Source: Lacibacter sp. H407 (GTDB taxonomy: Bacteria; Bacteroidota; Bacteroidia; Chitinophagales; Chitinophagaceae). From it: DNA of 64,000 nt. Below the pieces are notes generated by a model, which did no database searches, had not been told where the DNA came from, and saw nothing but the letters and a program-made list of their open reading frames with translations. Of the stretch, positions 63,737-64,000 are shown piece after piece. Position numbers and translations under genes: made by a program. How positions within the stretch are numbered: position 1 is the stretch's first letter; each line of letters opens with the position of its first letter. The stretch covers positions 3,472,001-3,536,000 of the forward strand of contig NZ_JBBKTU010000001.1 of NCBI RefSeq assembly GCF_037892605.1, written 5' to 3'.

Positions 63737-64000
63737 TGGTTTGATTGTTGAACTTTCTTGTTTAAGTCTTCAGATGAGTGCTTTGGTATTATAAAGAAGC
63801 AAATTGGTATCGTAAAGAAAAGTAACGGGATAGCGCAGAAGAAATAACTAAGCTTGATAATGTCCCCCAAAAGAAGTAGGCTCTGACTTATTCTCTATCT
63901 CATGTGAGCCTTTTGGGGACTTCAAAATATTTTTGACGAACCAAATCCAAATAAATGGAATTAGCCAAAACATTATTTGATGGAATACATATAAGCTTCC
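63737..64000. other. Terminal intergenic stretch with a long imperfect hairpin
   Basis: No credible gene in the last 264 bases. A long inverted repeat pairs GTCCCCCAAAAG (63862-63873) with CTTTTGGGGAC (63910-63920) and, inside it, GGCTC (63879-63883) with GAGCC (63906-63910). It has no T-run of terminator type and could be an end of a repeat or element continuing past the window. Confidence 0.45.

Noticed and set aside
1-64000. CRISPR array, integrated phage, IS element, tRNA or rRNA
   Set aside because: I saw no regular direct repeats with spacers, no transposase, integrase or phage proteins, and no tRNA-like or rRNA-like stretch in the intergenic regions.

Overview
This 64 kb window reads as ordinary chromosome of an aerobic, environmental member of the Bacteroidota, most likely family Chitinophagaceae. 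The evidence is a SusC/SusD pair, a T9SS type A C-terminal sorting domain, DUF5686 and DUF2911 proteins, a glucosamine-6-phosphate deaminase fused to a PIG-L deacetylase, many lipoproteins and outer-membrane barrels, weak or absent Shine-Dalgarno sequences, and -7 boxes matching the Bacteroidota consensus TAnnTTTG. The genus cannot be fixed from the sequence alone. I saw no rRNA, tRNA, CRISPR array, insertion sequence, phage or plasmid genes. Layout: (1) 0-5.3 kb holds the 3' end of a penicillin acylase gene, a small membrane protein, a DUF5686 outer-membrane protein and the tRNA uridine hydroxylase TrhO. (2) 5.7-16.4 kb is a run of mostly single-gene units: a T9SS cargo protein, an exported threonine-aldolase-like enzyme, an MtfA-type peptidase, YqgE/AlgH, a lipoprotein with a perfectly duplicated 25-residue motif, an exported DsrE protein, a penicillin-binding-type serine hydrolase, GrpB, an exported Gfo/Idh/MocA oxidoreductase and a lipoprotein carrying a VOC domain. 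(3) 16.5-29.7 kb is accessory in flavour: an AraC regulator, a RibD-type reductase coupled to a GNAT acetyltransferase, an HxlR regulator divergent from an NmrA-type reductase with a palindromic operator between them, two metallo-beta-lactamase-fold hydrolases, a prolyl oligopeptidase gene broken by one in-frame TAA, a rifampin ADP-ribosyltransferase (Arr) and a second serine hydrolase. (4) 29.8-44.4 kb holds envelope proteins (BNR/VPS10-like propeller, DUF2911, coiled-coil, exported ASKHA-fold protein, porin-like barrel), the RNA-binding protein Tex and an orphan SusC/SusD pair. (5) 44.6-50.5 kb is a minus-strand block: exported cyclophilin, a tandem pair of M14 carboxypeptidases of which the upstream one has lost every catalytic residue, and a putative papain-fold peptidase beside a lipoprotein. 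(6) 50.8-64 kb holds a Tat-exported DsrE-like protein, a cupin, S-adenosylhomocysteinase divergent from an Lrp/AsnC regulator, SIMPL and PrsW proteins, a peptidase-propeller-barrel giant, the NagB-LmbE fusion, a Pmp3/YqaE protein and a three-gene cluster of two LVIVD-repeat lipoproteins and a barrel. How it fits together: the window is dominated by exported proteins for envelope maintenance and for scavenging peptides, amino sugars and polymers. Housekeeping functions (TrhO, Tex, AhcY, NagB) are scattered among them. No single large undescribed system stands out. The best leads are the catalytically dead M14 paralog, the duplicated HGQPGHRC lipoprotein, the exported ASKHA-fold protein, the peptidase-propeller-barrel fusion and the nonsense-interrupted oligopeptidase.
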